Assembly (NCBI GenBank): GCA_025458905.1
Contig: JALORN010000006.1
Location: 18,090-82,089, forward strand
Length of the DNA stretch: 64,000 nt
Direction of reading: 5' to 3'
DNA from: Steroidobacteraceae bacterium
GTDB lineage: Bacteria > Pseudomonadota > Gammaproteobacteria > Steroidobacterales > Steroidobacteraceae
How positions within the stretch are numbered: position 1 is the first letter of the stretch; every line of letters begins with the position of its first letter. Below are positions 61,323 through 64,000 of the stretch, in pieces. A program made the position numbers and the translations under genes. The notes under the pieces were generated by a model, which was not told the DNA's origin, searched no databases, and saw only the letters and a list, made by a program, of their open reading frames with translations.

Positions 61323-62756
61323 CTAGCCGGGGAACTCGGCGAGCCCGAATCTCGTCGATGTGGAAGGAAGGTTGCGGCTGCCGGCACTGACCAGCGGCCC
61401 GATGATCACCAGGGTCAGGAACAGCAGCCCGATCTCGACGTGGTAGACGACGCTGTAGCCGACCGCCGGCCCGGCGAGCGCCTCGCCGAGCACGCCACGC
61501 GCGCCCAGCGTCGAGACGAGGTCGCGCAGCGCCCCGCCCGCGGCGATCGCCGCGCCCGCAGCGGTGGCCTGCACCGCGCCCCAGGCGCCGAGCGCGAGCC
61601 CGTTGCGGCCATCGCGGTCGAGGGCCATCGCGGCCGTCAGCGTGCCCACTGCGAACAGCCCGCCCCCGAAGCCGATCAGGGTGGCACCGGCGCGGAACAG
61701 CAGCGTCGAGTCGAGTGGTGCGGCGAACACGACGCCGGCGAACGCGAAGATGCCGAGCAGCGCGCCGGAGGCGGCGAGGCGGTGCGGGTCGGTGCCGCGC
61801 GTCAGGCGGCGCGCAGCGAGGGCGAACGCCGCCAATGTGCCGCCCGCGAGGAACGCGGTCAGCAGGGTGGTGTCGGCGACGCCGAGGTGCAGGATCTCGC
61901 CGCCATAGGGCTCCAGCAGCACGTCCTGCATGCTGAATGCGGCCGTGCCGCTGGCCACTGCCACCAGGAAGCGCCGCGTGCGGCCCTGGCCCGCGAACTG
62001 CCGCCACGCCTCGACGAACGAGGGCGCCGGGCCCTGTTGCTGGGCGCGCGCCGGGTCGCGCGCCTCCTGCTTCCACAGGGCGAGACCGTTGAGCACCATC
62101 GTCAGCAGGGCGGCGCCCTGGATCGCCTGGATCAGGCGGATCTGAGAGAAATCGCGCAGCACGAGCCCGAGCAGCAGGGCGCTGAGCACCGTGCCGAGGA
62201 GCAGCATGACGTACAGCAGCGCGACCACTCGCGGCCGCGACTGCGGCGGCGCGAGGTCGGTCGCGAGCGCGAGCCCGGCGGTCTGGGTGGTGTGCAGGCC
62301 GGCGCCGACCAGCAGGAAGGCGAGGGCCGCGCCGGCCTGGCCGTAGATCGCCGGGCCGCGGGTGTCGCCCGAGAGCAGGATCAGGGCGAACGGCATGATC
62401 GCCAGGCCGCCGAACTGCATCAGCGTGCCGAACCAGATGTAGGGCACGCGCCGCCAGCCGAGCGCCGAGCGGTGCTCGTCGGAGCGGAAGCCGACGAGCG
62501 CGCGCAGCGGCGCGAACGCCAGCGGCAACGACACCATCAGGGCCACGAGCCAGGCCGGCACGTGCAGCTCGAGGATCATCACGCGGTTCAGGGTGCCGGT
62601 CAGCAGCACCAGCGCCATGCCGACCGACACCTGGAACAGCGACAGGCGCAGCAGCCGGCCGAGCGGCAGCTCCGCGGTCGCGGCGTCGGCGAACGGCAGG
62701 AACTCCGGCCCGATCCGGGTCCAGCGCTGCGCCATCCTGTCGGCGAACGAGCTCAC
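61323..62756 (-). CDS. lhaA: LhaA/PucC family LH1 assembly protein
   Basis: A 477-residue MFS-type membrane protein (bacteriochlorophyll delivery family) needed for LH1 assembly. The N-terminus PLGRLLRLSLFQVSVGMALV, VPAWLVALMVSLPLAFAPLR and GFRSDEHRSALGWRRVPYIW are the PucC/LhaA hallmarks, and later helices include GFGGGLFAVGTLTAAMALD. The start is GTG at 62756, overlapping the bchM stop (62753-62755). Twelve membrane segments are expected. Confidence 0.94.
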   Translation of the reverse strand: MSSFADRMAQRWTRIGPEFLPFADAATAELPLGRLLRLSLFQVSVGMALVLLTGTLNRVMILELHVPAWLVALMVSLPLAFAPLRALVGFRSDEHRSALGWRRVPYIWFGTLMQFGGLAIMPFALILLSGDTRGPAIYGQAGAALAFLLVGAGLHTTQTAGLALATDLAPPQSRPRVVALLYVMLLLGTVLSALLLGLVLRDFSQIRLIQAIQGAALLTMVLNGLALWKQEARDPARAQQQGPAPSFVEAWRQFAGQGRTRRFLVAVASGTAAFSMQDVLLEPYGGEILHLGVADTTLLTAFLAGGTLAAFALAARRLTRGTDPHRLAASGALLGIFAFAGVVFAAPLDSTLLFRAGATLIGFGGGLFAVGTLTAAMALDRDGRNGLALGAWGAVQATAAGAAIAAGGALRDLVSTLGARGVLGEALAGPAVGYSVVYHVEIGLLFLTLVIIGPLVSAGSRNLPSTSTRFGLAEFPG

Positions 62757-63453
62757 CGGCGCTCCAGCTCCATCATCTGCGACGTGTAGAAACCGCTGGA
62801 CACGCGCTCGGTACGGCCGCAGGTCCAGCCGGCGAGGGCGGGCCGCGCATCGACCAGCCGGCGCAGCGTGCGCTCGGCGACCGGCTGGATCGCGGGCGCG
62901 CGGTCGCCGCGCGGGAACAGGCGCCCGACCGCGTGCATCAACGCCAGCGGCGGCGTCTGCGGCGCGAAGGTGAAGAGGATCGAATGGCCGGTGCGGTCCC
63001 CGAGGCCCTCGAGCACGTCGACGATGTCCGCGGCCCGGTAGTGGATCAGCGAGTCCATCGCGACCACGTGGTCGAAGCGCCCGAGCGCCGGGTCGGTCAT
63101 GTCGCCGACGCGGAACTCGACCGAGCCGCCGCCCTCGATCGGCGGGCGGCGATCCTGCGCGAGCCCGACCAGCGTCGGCGAGAGGTCGATGGCGACCACG
63201 GCCGCGCCGCGGCGCGCCGCCTCGATCGCGAACGCGCCGGTGCCGCAGCCGGCGTCGAGGATGCGCCTGCCGCGCAGGTCGATCGGCAGGGCGTCGAGCA
63301 GCAGGCCGCGCATGCGGTCGCGCCCGGCGCGTACCGTGGCGCGGATCCGGCTCACGGGCGCGGTCGACGTGAGGCGCGCCCAGGCCTCGGCCGCGGTCCG
63401 GTCGAAGTAGGTCTCGAGCTCGCCGCGGGTGCGGCGGTAGGTCGCCGTGTGCA

Positions 63454-63454
<1 letters not shown>
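62753..63454 (-). CDS. bchM: Mg-protoporphyrin IX methyltransferase
   Basis: SAM-dependent enzyme that methylates the C13 propionate of Mg-protoporphyrin IX. The 233-residue protein has the BchM-type start RRTRGELETYFDRTAAEAWA, motif I RRILDAGCGTGAFAIEAARR, and VVAMDSLIHYRAADIVDVLE. The end SERVSSGFYTSQMMELERR is characteristic. Its ATG overlaps the bchL stop by one base (TGATG), and its stop overlaps the lhaA start. Confidence 0.95.

Positions 63455-64000
<546 letters not shown>

Overview
The window is very GC-rich, gene-dense bacterial DNA with no gene-free stretch longer than about 220 bases. Its right half is most of a purple-bacterial photosynthesis gene cluster (type-II reaction centre, LH1 antenna, bacteriochlorophyll a and spirilloxanthin-type carotenoid genes). 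The pufBALMC order, two TGT-N12-ACA (PpsR/CrtJ-type) operators and the oxygen-dependent cyclase gene acsF fit an aerobic or facultatively aerobic phototroph of the Pseudomonadota. A gamma- or betaproteobacterium seems likely, but the genus cannot be fixed from this sequence alone. I saw no rRNA, tRNA, CRISPR array, insertion sequence or phage gene.

Region 1 (1-24.8 kb) is catabolic and accessory. It holds a PQQ-type sugar dehydrogenase lipoprotein, two 'spinster-like' MFS transporters, several SDRs, a GMC oxidoreductase, a propionyl/acetyl-CoA synthetase-like enzyme, an ornithine-cyclodeaminase-family enzyme, a cupin, an alpha/beta hydrolase, an aldehyde dehydrogenase, a methyltransferase and two flavoenzymes. 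A small basic protein follows a strong sigma-54 promoter match. Two divergent SDRs resemble chlorophyll-b-reductase (NOL/NYC1-like) proteins, and the second is followed closely by a beta-propeller protein. A GH2-galT-galK operon handles galactose.

Region 2 (25-33 kb) holds two large fusion proteins, a glycosyltransferase joined to a UDP-galactopyranose-mutase-like flavoprotein and a GH1-like glycosidase joined to an RmlD-like reductase. They are followed by small genes, a GIY-YIG-like protein, a MAPEG protein, a LysR regulator with a palindrome over its start codon, and a gamma-carbonic-anhydrase-family protein.

Region 3 (33-64 kb) is the photosynthesis cluster. Rightward bchI-bchD-bchO-DUF3422-crtI comes first. 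The carotenoid block follows: crtD leftward, crtB plus a small membrane protein rightward, crtC leftward, then crtE-crtF rightward. crtEF leads into bchCXYZ-pufBALMC-ispH. The second superoperon, leftward from the right edge, is (bchL)-bchM-lhaA-puhA-puhB-puhC-acsF-puhE-dxs. The two superoperons meet tail to tail, and each ends in an isoprenoid-precursor (MEP pathway) gene, ispH and dxs, so precursor supply may be co-transcribed with pigment and reaction-centre genes. Tandem PpsR-type sites with the same 8-bp spacing overlie promoters at crtC/crtE and bchC. Two stable hairpins between pufA and pufL probably set the LH1:RC ratio by differential mRNA decay. bchF, bchN, bchB, bchH, bchG, bchP and ppsR are not in the window; several would be expected beyond the right edge.
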